A stretch of DNA of 64,000 bases, taken from contig CM042551.1 of assembly GCA_023630585.1 (NCBI GenBank), forward strand, positions 21,744,501 through 21,808,500, in the 5' to 3' direction. This document shows positions 49,327 to 59,329 of this stretch, one piece after another. Both the position numbers and the translations under genes were made by a program. Every line of letters begins with the position of its first letter. Position 1 is the stretch's first letter. The notes under the pieces were generated by a model that had not been told where the DNA came from, searched no databases, and saw nothing but the letters and a program-made list of their open reading frames with translations. The stretch is from Cranoglanis bouderius. Lineage: Eukaryota > Chordata > Actinopteri > Siluriformes > Cranoglanididae.

Positions 49327-51187
49327 TTATACAGGCATTTCATAATGGTTAAGAAATGTTAATATGTAGTCAATTCTTTTGTTTTGCAATGACATAAACA
49401 GACATTTGTTTCCAGTTTCTGAGGCAGGTATAGCAGTTAGGTGACCTAATGCCTTTTGTACAGGAAAGAAATGTGGTGGATTTTTAACTATAGTGGAAAA
49501 GCTATGCTTTGTTTCCTCAAAGAAATTACCAATAGCGTAGCATTTATGGCCCGTCCCTACATCTACCACCATGAATGCTTTAACAGTGAAGAATGAGTTG
49601 TCAGTTCTGACACAAACTGTGTGTGAATTCCTCTTGGTTTCACGGTGACATGTAAGAGAGTGGATAATCTCACCACTGACAATGATCCTGCTGTAGTAGT
49701 ATACAACCTTCCTCTCTACATGATGAGCAACATTGTGCATAGCAAGATAGTCATCATGGTCCATCATTTTTCTTTTGGGAGGTCCAAGAACTTTAACGCC
49801 TTCAAACCTGACAATATTTTTCAGCTTGTTTTTCGTCTCCACCAGTGAATTGAAAAGATCTGTGCATTCTGCTGAAGTATTTCTCAATATCTGTTTAGCA
49901 TATAGTGGAAGGACCTTTTTCATACAGATTCATACAGTTATAGGCCTCAAACAGGAAAGCAGAATGCGCCCACAATGGCCCCCAATTTAGGACACTAATT
50001 GTTAGATGGAGGCAAAGGTGAACATTGTAGGTAACACTGCTTAAACCATACAGGGGCTCCATCTCCATCACAAATTGAGTAAGGAGATCCTGTGCTTCTG
50101 ACAGCTGTTGTGGTGTAATACATGTAGTAAGAAGTAAAGCTATACCACTTGCCAGTTTGAGCCAGTGATTCAGGTACTTGTCAGGAAGAATACCCTTAAG
50201 AATGGGAATGCTATAGAAAAGTAGCCACATCAACCATTCGTGGGCTTTCCAGTACCGTCTTTCAAGTATGGATCTAGGTGTTCTGGACACATTGCTTGGG
50301 GGTTTAACCTCCAACAATCTTTTGTCAAGTTGTGGAATGGGCCGACCTGTATACCAAGAGGATTGATGATTTTCAGAGTTGAACCACAGTGAAGTAACAG
50401 ATCTACTAATACCAAGCAGGACACTATGCATATGGACAGGGACACATACCTCTACTATGTCAAATCCTGGTAGAAGGTGTAACACGGAAGGACCTTTAAC
50501 CTCCATTACTGGTGTGCCTGACTCAATAGCCCTCTCAACTAGCTCCAAAGTCTGGCTTTGACACCTCTGTTCAACATCCTCCCTATATGGGTACACCCTG
50601 GCCTTTCCTTGACCTCGTTCTACCAGTGTTCCTCTCTGAAGGCAAAAAGAACATCCAAAGTCCCCATTGAATTGTTTAAAATTCTGTAGAAGAGGGTGGG
50701 CCACAGAGTCACTAACCAGTACTGCAGCATACACTTTGCTGGTACCGCAAACCCCATCAGAGGTACACCAATTAAAGCCATGCTCATGTAGTGTAATGCA
50801 CTCATTTACAAATGGTTCCAGATACATATTCATTAGCGGCTTTTTAGGACCAAACCACAGTGATGTCAGCATGATATGTCTGGATCTCAGATGGGGAGGA
50901 AGTTCACTGAGAGTGCACAGTAGGGGCCATATGGATTGTGAGGAGGATTTAAACAAAGGTACACCATCACAGCTAAAAGCGATTGAAATGTTGTGAGAGT
51001 TGTGTGGAGGTGGGAAGTTTCTCTGCAATTTTCTGTAGTGTAGACCATCACATATATCATCAATTGAGTCAGGGTTTAGTTTATGTCGGTCGCAGACAGT
51101 CAGATGTGAAAATTCATGCTGCTGTATAATGTTGCGTAATTGTGCTTCAAGAGGAAGGACAGTGAAATAGTGGCCCATTTTCATATG

Positions 51188-51330
51188 TGTTAGAACACAT
51201 GGAGGGCTGGACGCAGGTTTGGAGCAAATTTGTCACTTTATTAGGTACAGTTCTTAATATCAGCAAACAGATCCAAAACACTAGGCAGAAGAGTGGTCAA
51301 GAGCAGGCAGAGTTCAGTTTCATGGGTAAA
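51188..51330 (-). repeat. truncated 3' LTR of the nested Gypsy element
   Basis: Matches the outer 143 bp of the full LTR and stops abruptly at gggtaaa, where RT sequence begins. Confidence 0.9.
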
Positions 51331-52430
51331 GCGGATAAAGCCCCGGATAAAGCGCCGGTAGAAATTCGCGAACCCCAGGAAACGTTGTAACTCCTTGATG
51401 GTCATGGGAGTGGGCCATTGTGTAACTGCTGTTACCTTGCTTTCGTCCATGGCAACCCCTTCGGGGCTGATGACATATCCCAAGAATGTCGTGGTGTTTC
51501 TGTGGAATTCACTCTTTTCTGCTTTGACGTATAGCTGGTTTTTCAGGAGGCGGGCGAGGACTTGGCGCACATGGTCCACATGAGTGTCATAGGTGGGGGA
51601 GTAAACCAGAATATCATCAATGTATGCAATCACAAATTTTCCCAGCATGTCCCTCAGCACGTCATTAACGAGGCACTGGAACACCGAAGGTGCGTTAGTC
51701 AGCCCATACGGCATAACCAAGTACTCATAGTGCCCCGTAGCTGTGCTGAAAGCTGTTTTCCACTCGTCCCCCTCTCGTATGCGTACGAGGTTGTAGGTGC
51801 TGTGCAAATCCAGTTTAGTGAAGTAGCGGGCCTCTCATAGTTGTTCCAGGGCGGAGGGGACGAGTGGATGTGGGTATGGGTACTTAACTGAGGCCAGGTT
51901 TAGGCCCCTATAGTCAATGCATGGCCGAAGACCCCCTCTCTTCTTAGCCACGAAGAAGAAGCTGGCTGCCGCCAGGGAAGTGGAATGGTGGATATATCCT
52001 TGTTGTGGGGCCTCCTGAATGTACTCTGTCACAGCTTTGTGCTCTACTTGCGACGGGATAAATGTGGCCGCGTGGCGGAGTCATACCTGGGAGCAGGTCA
52101 GTTGCGCAGTCATAGGGGTGATGAGGTGGAAGGCTGCCAGCTTTGGCCTTGCTGAAGACTTCCCCGAGCTTCCGGTACTCGGGGGGTATGTGGACCTTTA
52201 GCGTGGTCTCAGGGCTTTCAATGGTCGTGGTTGAGACCACCAGTGCGGGTGCGTGGAGGCAGTGCTGCCGGCAGCAGGATGACCAGCCCGTAATTTGACG
52301 GTCTGCCCAGGAAATCTGTGGGTCATGCCGCTCCATCCAGGGCAGTCCCAAGATGATGGGGTAGCGAGCAGAAGTGGTAACCCAGAACGGCATTTCCTCC
52401 CCGTAGAGGGCACTGACTTGAAGTCCCAAG
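51331..52430 (-). pseudogene. Gypsy protease/reverse transcriptase remnant
   Basis: 52,429-51,944 holds the protease-linker region (ARYPIILGLPWMERHDPQIS). 52,032-51,835 begins RT (FFFVAKKRGGLRPCIDYRGL). A stop near 51,836 breaks the frame. 51,807-51,331 continues with TAFSTATGHYEYLVMPYGLT, the catalytic IAYIDDILVYS box and the thumb (FLGYVISPEGVAMDESK, LQRFLGFANFYRRFI). The chain is then cut off by the deletion into the LTR. The catalytic YIDD is intact, but no RNase H or integrase follows. Confidence 0.85.
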
Positions 52431-52540
52431 GGTTGGGTGTGGTGTGTGACAAAGCCGTTGCCGATGGGGTTTCCGTCGATGGCCTGGACCTTGAGAGGAC
52501 AGGATAAGGAGCAGGATAAGAGGACAGGATAAGGATCCCT

Positions 52541-53372
52541 TCACCGGGGAGAAGCTCGAGGGGCGGACCGGGCAGTGGTGGATGAGGTGGTGAGCTTGGC
52601 CACAGTAGAAGCATAGATGTTCCCGGCATCTTCTCTTTCTCTCTCTCCACTGTTGAGCTTGGCGTGGCTGAGTTGCATATGCTCTGTGGGAGGCTCTGGG
52701 AGACCCTGGTGTAAGCTGTGGCTATGGAGTAACTGGTCTAGCTGGACGGCGAGGTCGATGAGCGAATCAAGGGTTAAGGGTTCATCACGACATACCATTT
52801 CGGTGAGGATGGCGGAATTGAGGCCCTGACGGAAGGCGGCTTTCAGAACGACATCATTCCAGCCGCTGCCTGCCACGATGGTACGGAACTCCAGCACAAA
52901 TTCCGCCACACAGAGGGAGGTTTGACGCAGCGTGAGTAAGCGCTCCCCCACTTCCTGATTGTCGGGAGCATGGTCGAACACTCGCCGAAACATCGAAGTG
53001 AACAGTTCATACGAGGCGATAGCTTCTCCACCTCGCTCTCTGACAGCCGCGGCCCATCTCAGTGCCTTGCCCGTTAACAACGCCATGAAACGCACCACCT
53101 TTTCAGTGTCCGGCATTTCTCTGTGACAAATACAGGGAGCATTGTAGTAAAAATCCCTTACAGAGTGTAGGATTGCCAGCATATTTTTCTGGCGTGGGCA
53201 TTGGCAGACGAGTCATGGACGAGGGAGCAGGCAAAACGGGCGGTGTCCCCGTGGTGACCGCTTGAGAGAGGCGATGCAGGCTCTCATCCACCTCTCCCAA
53301 ACGCCGTTGTTGCATGCTGAGGAGCTGCCCGTGAGCTGTGATCGCCTGACGAATTTCCTCCGCTGCATCCAT
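52541..53372 (-). pseudogene. Gypsy Gag polyprotein, frame-broken
   Basis: The N-terminal part, 53,372-53,103, reads MDAAEEIRQAITAHGQLL and PEKYAGNPTLCKGFLLQCSL, the capsid start of the sushi-ichi/RTL1-like lineage. It then shifts frame. 53,182-52,541 continues with FMALLTGKALRWAAAV, YELFTSMFRRVFDH and RLLTLRQTSLCVAEFVLEFR (capsid). Near 52,590-52,620 another frame gives CFYCGQAHHLIHHC, a complete CCHC zinc knuckle (CX2CX4HX4C). The ATG lies only about 15 bp inside the LTR. It would form the virus-like particle; at least two frameshifts disable it. Confidence 0.8.
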
Positions 53373-53387
53373 GGTGGCAAAATATTT

Positions 53388-53975
53388 TGTTAGAACACAC
53401 GGAGGGCTGGATGCAGGTGCGGAGCAAATTTGTCACTTTATTAGGTACAGTTCTTAATATCAGCAAACAGACCCAAAACACTAGGCAGAAGAGTGGTCAA
53501 GAGCAGGCAGAGTTCAGTTTCACGGGTAAACAGCAATATCACAGGCAAAGTTCAAGGTCAAAAAATGTAATCACAGTTCAAAGTCCTTTCACAGATAAAT
53601 CCCAGGGAAAGAGCAGTAATCTGAAATCCGAAAACGTAGCGAGGTTCAAAAGCCGAGATAAACAGTCCAATGAATAATTGCTTGGTATTGTTAGACCACA
53701 GGAACAAACAAATACTTCGTGGCGAGCGCGACAAACTAAAGTCCCTAAATACTGTGATATTGAGTGCACTTGAAAATTGGAAACAGGTGTGTGATCAGAA
53801 AGAGGGTGACTGTGAGCGTGGGAGTGAAGGAGTGTCATGGGTAGTGTAGTCCGTGGCGGCCATGTTTGTAGGCTGCCATGCATGCTGGGAAGTGTAGTGG
53901 TGTGAGTGTGGGTGTGAGTTCCTGGCGGCCATGTTCGTAGGCCGCTGTGAATCCTGGGAACTGGAGTTCCTAACA
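53388..53975 (-). repeat. 5' LTR of the nested Gypsy element
   Basis: 588 bp, from tgttagaacacacggaggg to ggagttcctaaca. Its first 143 bp match 51,188-51,330. Confidence 0.9.
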
Positions 53976-54819
53976 ATATGCTCTTTTGCACCAACTTCCT
54001 TGCTACATTTTGTGCATCTGAGTCTATCATTTCCTTTCTCCATCAAGACAGTGCACTCTGAGCAATAATGCTGAACAAGAATGAAATCCTTCATATCATC
54101 AATGTCTTTGTATAGATGATATTTGCTGCTTGACACTGTGTGTTTACTGGTTATAGCATTTATTACTTTTAATGTGTCTTCAACTGCTTTATCAGTGAAA
54201 TTATATTTTAACTTTCCAGCTAGCAAGAGTAATTTGTGTTCTTTTTTTTTTTTTTTTTGGTCATCATTTGATTTTTCACTGCGATGAACATCTCCCTTCA
54301 CCTGCCACGTTGCAGTAAGGGCCTCGTTTTGCATGCCTGAGCTGCCATCCACCTCTGATGCCTTATCCTAAAAGGCACAGAAACACAAAAATAAAACTGT
54401 TGCTTATTTAACTGAAAGCAATACTGAAAATTTTAATAATATTGTAATTCAAATACCTAGCAATAAACTAAGAAAAACATTAACCAAGATTGTCTCACTT
54501 TGTAGAAACAAATGACCTGTGCATGAACTGAAAAGGTGGCATGCTTAGAAAAAAAACCTGACACATTTCCACCTATCCCAAAAATACCCATGGATCAAAT
54601 CAGTTACAGACTTGTGACGCTGTATATCCTTGAATGTACGAACCTTTAAAGATACCAGCAATAGCTGGTCTGTTGTGCTTGTCTTCTGGGGTTTTGCCTC
54701 CTTTGCTACTGCAGCTTGTTCATCCTAAAAGGCACAAAAACACAAAATCTTGTTTACTTGACTGAAAGCAATACTAACTTTTTATATATTTTTATATTGG
54801 TTTACAACACAGGAGTGAT

Positions 54820-54821
<2 letters not shown>

Positions 54822-54886
<65 letters not shown>
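54822..54886. repeat. (AT)n microsatellite
   Basis: About 65 bp of perfect AT repeat within the intron between exons 1 and 2 of the CACTA-like gene. Confidence 0.96.
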
Positions 54887-54888
<2 letters not shown>

Positions 54889-54962
54889 TTGTAATAAATA
54901 TGAGTAGCAGTATAAAGCTACTGAAAGCACTGAAGCACCTAAACTTTTAGTAATACTTCACT

Positions 54963-55005
<43 letters not shown>
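54963..55005. repeat. (ATT)n microsatellite
   Basis: About 14 ATT units in the same intron. Confidence 0.95.
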
Positions 55006-55007
<2 letters not shown>

Positions 55008-55119
55008 GAATGTCTTTACTTACACTCTCTTTGATCCTTACCTGTAACACTGTGTTTACATCAGCTGGAGCACCTGGGTGTTGTGTCACTTTGAGTGAGC
55101 GGGTGTGTCTCCAATGCAT

Positions 55120-56130
55120 TAGTGTGTTATTGAATCATTTTGAAGATTAATTTTTCAGAATAATATTGCAATTAATATTGCTTCAGTTATAAATAATTGC
55201 ATCATTTACAAAATTATTTTTACTACCCTATGAAAAAAATAACATCCGGTGTGCCTTAGCCTTTTGATCGTAGCTACAACCTATGGCTTAAGTAACACCA
55301 TTTAACTAAGTTATGATTTCCATAGCTAGTATGCCTTCATCATTTCTTAACTAAAAGCCTTCTGTCACTTTCTTGACTCTGTGTATTTGTGTGGGGGCAA
55401 AACTTGAAGGGCAGTGACCCAAACTATTGAAGATAGTGCTGGCTATGGGCTACATGGATAGATATAGCTAGCTAAGTTTGTCATTACACAGCAACCTAAC
55501 TTAAAGCTATAGCTAGCACACCACTGGACTGACATGTTTTGTTACCTATAGGCAGATCACATCAGTTAGTTAGCTGTGTAACTTAGCTAGCTATATCTGC
55601 ACCCCCTCTACACACCCCCATAAACTCCTCTACACACCCTCAGGGATACTAGCAAGCCAACCAAGACAACCCCCCCTCCCCCCACCTTATGTGGTGGCGG
55701 GGGCGTGACATAACTAGCCAGCTAGCTTCTAAAGCTAACATAATAATAAGTCATAGAGACTCCCACTCAAGCTCAGAGCACTAAATAAACCATTGTGAAT
55801 GTTGGTTCAAAGTTGCAGGTAAAACTTTAACAGCTTTCTTTTTTTGTATTATAGGAATTGTATAATTGCATTTGTATAATTTATGGGAAAACCACTTTAT
55901 CTAACTTTTTCTACAAATCAAGTTTCCTGTATTCTATTGTAATTATATATTTCTTGTGCTTTCATAGAGAGGAAGCCTACACTGGAGACTATTCTGTAAC
56001 AGAGGCTGTCTGTGAATGTAAGCCCATTACCACTTACAAAAAGGGTCAGCAAACCCAATCCTAAATTTTCTGATAGCCCCGAGGAGGAGCCTGACCAATC
56101 TACAGCAGGAACCAAGGTAATGTTTTGTAA
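55120..56130. other. upstream flank of the CACTA-like gene
   Basis: No gene firmly supported. Two exon-like + strand segments with open frames and plausible splice sites are seen at about 55,967-56,116 and 56,869-56,944 (KPNPKFSDSPEEEPDQSTAG; KSKRTSEGELKEDLDPVK). Their phases do not join simply and the product is unknown. Confidence 0.3.
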
Positions 56131-56735
56131 CTAGGCTATGTATCCATTTGTATAGCAATGTTTGGTAGTTAAAGCTACTGAGCTTGGAGGAATTTTAGAA
56201 GTTTGGTTCACTACTATGCCGAGTTTTTCCATTTGGAGATAATGGCTCTCACTGTGGTCCTTTGGAGTCCAAGAGCTTTTGAAACCTTTCCAAGACTGAT
56301 GTATTTCAATCACCTTCTTCCTCATCATTTCTGGAATTTCTTTCACCTTTGGCATAGTGTGTTACTGGGTAAGACCTTTTAACCAACTTCATGCAGTTGA
56401 AAAAGTTCTATTTAAGTATTAATTTGATTGAACAGGGTTTGCAGTAATCAGGCGTGGTTGTGTCTAGTCCAGCTGAACCCCATTATGAATGCAGTTTCAT
56501 AGATTTGGGGATTTAGTAACTACGGGGGAAAATACATTTTCACACAGGCCCAGTTGATATTGGATAATGTTTTTGCTTCAATAAATAACATTATCATTTA
56601 AAAACTGTATTTTGTGTTTACTCAGGTTGCCTTTGTTTTATCTTAGATTTTTTTCATTTCTGAAACAACTGTGTATGAGAGATGCACAAAAACAGACAAA
56701 ATCAGGATAGGGGCAAATACTTAAATTATTTTAGA
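56131..56735 (-). mobile_element. Tc1-like transposon relic (N-terminal half)
   Basis: The transposase start MPKVKEIPEMMRKKVIEIHQ at about 56,355 is followed by a degenerate first recognition domain (SWKGFKS, LQMEKLGIVVNQ). The sequence upstream (cacacaggcccagttgat, atcaggataggggcaaatac) fits a terminal-repeat region. No catalytic domain is present. Confidence 0.6.
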
Positions 56736-57154
56736 CAGATACACTACTGACAATAGCAGTAATATTACACTATGTACTATAAATACTTTAATCTCTATTT
56801 CACCCTAGTATTATATTATCTGCTTCTATGCAACTCATTTATGTTTTTGTAAACCTTCACATGTATTAGGAGGTAAATCTAAGCGGACCTCAGAGGGGGA
56901 ATTGAAGGAAGATCTCGACCCTGTCAAGGTTCAAGCAATAATGGGTAAATATTCTGTAATTATTTTCCTATTGTTTTCATTTTTGAGTGACTTTTCTATA
57001 TCCACTATATGTGTCATTGGTATTGTCCAAAAACATTTTGCATACCTGTCAACCTAAATTGTGATTATCCACAGATATTATGAGTTTAAACATTTCTTCG
57101 ACAGATCTGCACTAACCCTCTGATCTTGGTGCAGTGCCATTAGGATGTGCTGAA
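56736..57154. other. spacer between the Tc1 and hAT relics
   Basis: Apart from the exon-like stretch near 56,869-56,944, no gene is seen. Confidence 0.4.
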
Positions 57155-58378
57155 TGGTTTAGTTTAGAGATGCACCGATTGCAATTTTTTTGGCCGATTC
57201 CGATTTCCCATGTTTTTGTAAGTGTGACCCGCCGATACCGATTTTTGCCGATTCCGATTTTCTTTCTAAGAACTATAATTGACAGCATATACAAACAAAA
57301 ATCTACTTTTCTTCAATGCAAAATTTTATTTTCATAATAAAAGAATTATTAAACATTACAATTTCCCCCAAACTGCACTAAGTTACAGGATCTTCTCTCA
57401 CTTAAACAACTCTCAAAATAAAGAGCTCTGTGACTGGAAAGAGGTAGAAATAACAATTAACTGAAAATGAGTTGCTTTATATAACAAAACATATCATTTT
57501 CCACTGTGTTTATAAATTCACCTTTTTCTCTTTTTTACTCGTCTCACTAAAGTCCAAAGATTACAAGCCTATGAACAAAACTGAAGTGTACAAATATTAA
57601 ATATAAATATAATATAAAAATCTTCCAAATATGAATAGATGCAGTGGCTAATAATTAAATAACAAGTGTAACAAGTAGAATGAGTTACTGCCCCTTTAAG
57701 GCGGAACGCTCTCTCTTACTCCCTCACTGATGAGTGGGCAGTCTGTAGACGGAGCGCGAGCTGTGATCATCACATGTATGCATGTAAAGCCTGGTTATAT
57801 TTCTGTTGCTCTTTGCCCTGTTTTATTTATGTTCAGTAAAGCAGTTGTTAGTGGAGTGTTTTGCAAACTGCCCCATGTGTGCGGGGGATCGACAACGCTG
57901 ATAATAAACCACTGTGAAATATCAGATACGTGAGCTTTGCTTACACCTGGCTACAACCATTCAGGATATCTGGCCTCTCTGTGTAAAGCGTTACACAAGG
58001 CACCTTTTCTTTGTTGCCAGCATACTGTATGTATACTTGAGCATTAATGGCGAGTTTTTCTTCACAAACAGAAGCATCTCTGCCTCGTCACCTGATAATC
58101 GGTTTCTCCTTTCATCTTTCACATGTCCAGCCAAGCTAAACAAGCCATCACTTTCAATGTTTGTACATGGAGCAGAGAGGAATAGGGGCTCTGGCAAGTG
58201 GAGCAAGCGCAGGGAAACCATCTTTGTTGATCCTCCAGTAGGTCAATGGGTTTTCGCGTTTTTGCCTACGACATGTTTACATGCGGCTGTGAGCGTGGCT
58301 GTGACGTTATTGCCTGTGCCGCTGGCAACAACACGGACCGGCTCGGAATCGGAAAGACGCGAGACTATTTCTAGATAA
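57155..58378 (-). mobile_element. hAT-family transposon relic
   Basis: The left edge carries gagatgcaccgattgcaa and repeats of ccgattccgattt, typical of hAT subterminal sequence. A matching inverse (ctcggaatcggaaa) is at about 58,343-58,355. The - strand frame at 58,221-57,991 reads GLFSLAGHVKDERRNRLSGD and EAEMLLFVKKNSPL, the C-terminal dimerisation (hATC) motif. The transposase body is missing, so this is an internally deleted copy. Confidence 0.65.
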
Positions 58379-58381
58379 ATA

Positions 58382-59326
58382 CAGTGGATATAAAAGTCTA
58401 CACACCTGTTAAATTGGCAGGTTTTCATGAAGTAAAAAAAAAAAGACACTAAGATAAATCCTATCAGGTCTCTTCCTACCTTTAATGTGAAATTGCAAAG
58501 TATTGTATACAAATAAAGTGAAAAACAATCAAACTTTTTAGGGAAAACAAAGATAAAAACCATACAATAACCTAGTTGCATAAGTGCGCACACCCCTAAA
58601 CTAATACTTTGTTCAAGCACCTTTTGATGTTATTACACCACTCAGTCTTTTTGGGTAGGAGTCTATCAGCATGGCACATCTTGACTTGGCAATATTTTCC
58701 CACTCTTTCTTGCAAAACTGTGAGGGCATCTCCTGTGACCAGCCCGCTTGAAGTCACCCCACAAATTATTTTGTTGGATTCAGGTCTAGACTCCGGTTAA
58801 GTTTTGTTAATGTGGATGTATGCTTTGGGTTATTATCGCGCTGAAAGGTGAAAGTCTTCAGCTTACTAGCAGACGCCTGAAGGGTTTGCACTAAAATCAA
58901 CTGGTAATTATAGCTATTGATAATTATCTTGGTAGCCTCCCTGGTAAGAGTATGTCTTGTCCTTTTAAAATTTTGGAGGGACGTCCTGTACTTGGTGAGA
59001 TCACTATGGTGTTACATTTTTTCCACTTGTTGATGATGGTCTTCACGGTGTTCAACAAATGTTTTGGAAATTCTTGTATACCCCGCTCCTGATCGATACC
59101 ATTCAACAAGTGAGATAACATGCATACTTTGTAAGCTCTTTGTGGACCATAGCTTCAGCAGTCACATGAATGAAGATGTGAAGAAAATCCTACAGAAACA
59201 GCTGGTCTTTGTTTGGGGTTAATCATGGTAATTTAATTGATGTCAGGTGTATGATAATTACTTTTGTCCATGAGATTGAATGTGATTGTTTCATTCTGAA
59301 CACGTCCCCAATTATAAAAGGCTGTA
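58382..59326 (-). mobile_element. Tc1-like transposon relic, right end lost
   Basis: Left end cagtggatataaaagtctac with TA before it (58,380-58,381). The - strand carries only scattered Tc1 remnants; the best is KTIINKWKKCNTIVISPSTG and RPSKILKGQD at about 59,050-58,930. The transposase is degenerate. At about 59,326 it runs straight into another Tc1 family without a terminal repeat between them. Confidence 0.65.
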
Positions 59327-59329
59327 TAT

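Larger units (their letters stand above)
51188..53975 (-). mobile_element. Ty3/Gypsy retrotransposon nested in the CACTA-like gene
   Basis: It starts and ends TG...CA and is flanked on both sides by the perfect 5-bp target duplication atatg (51,183-51,187 and 53,976-53,980). A full LTR lies on the right (5' LTR). Only 143 bp of the other LTR remain on the left. The interior reads Gag, zinc knuckle, protease region and RT on the - strand. Six differences in 143 bp between the LTR copies (my count) point to a fairly young insertion. RNase H, integrase and most of the 3' LTR were removed by one deletion ending at about 51,330. Confidence 0.93.
49327..55119 (-). pseudogene. CACTA/EnSpm-like transposase gene (Tnp2-type), interrupted
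   Basis: Exon 1, 55,119-55,042, begins ATG (MHWRHTRSLKVTQHPG, 26 codons) and has a GTAAGG donor. Exon 2 is 54,724-54,644 (27 codons) and exon 3 runs from 54,367 leftward. All junctions are phase 0. Exon 3 has a Lys run (17 A), then paired cysteines (YCSEC, CTKC). At 53,976 a Gypsy element intervenes, and coding resumes at 51,184. The core reads SIAFSCDGVPLFKSSSQSIW, LTSLWFGPKKPLMNMYLEPF, GCSFCLQRG, VPVHMHSVLLGISRSV and FEAYNCMNLYE, the pattern of Transposase_21 (Tnp2) proteins. A frameshift at about 49,905-49,925 separates a last segment (49,923-49,327). Apart from the insertion and that shift the frame is open, so it died recently or was recently active. A domesticated host gene is less likely. 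Confidence 0.75.

Noticed and set aside
54236..54262. Run of 17 A/T in the CACTA-like exon 3 as a frameshift
   Set aside because: Counting the bases, the run keeps the frame (Gln followed by five Lys codons), so it is not a break in this copy.
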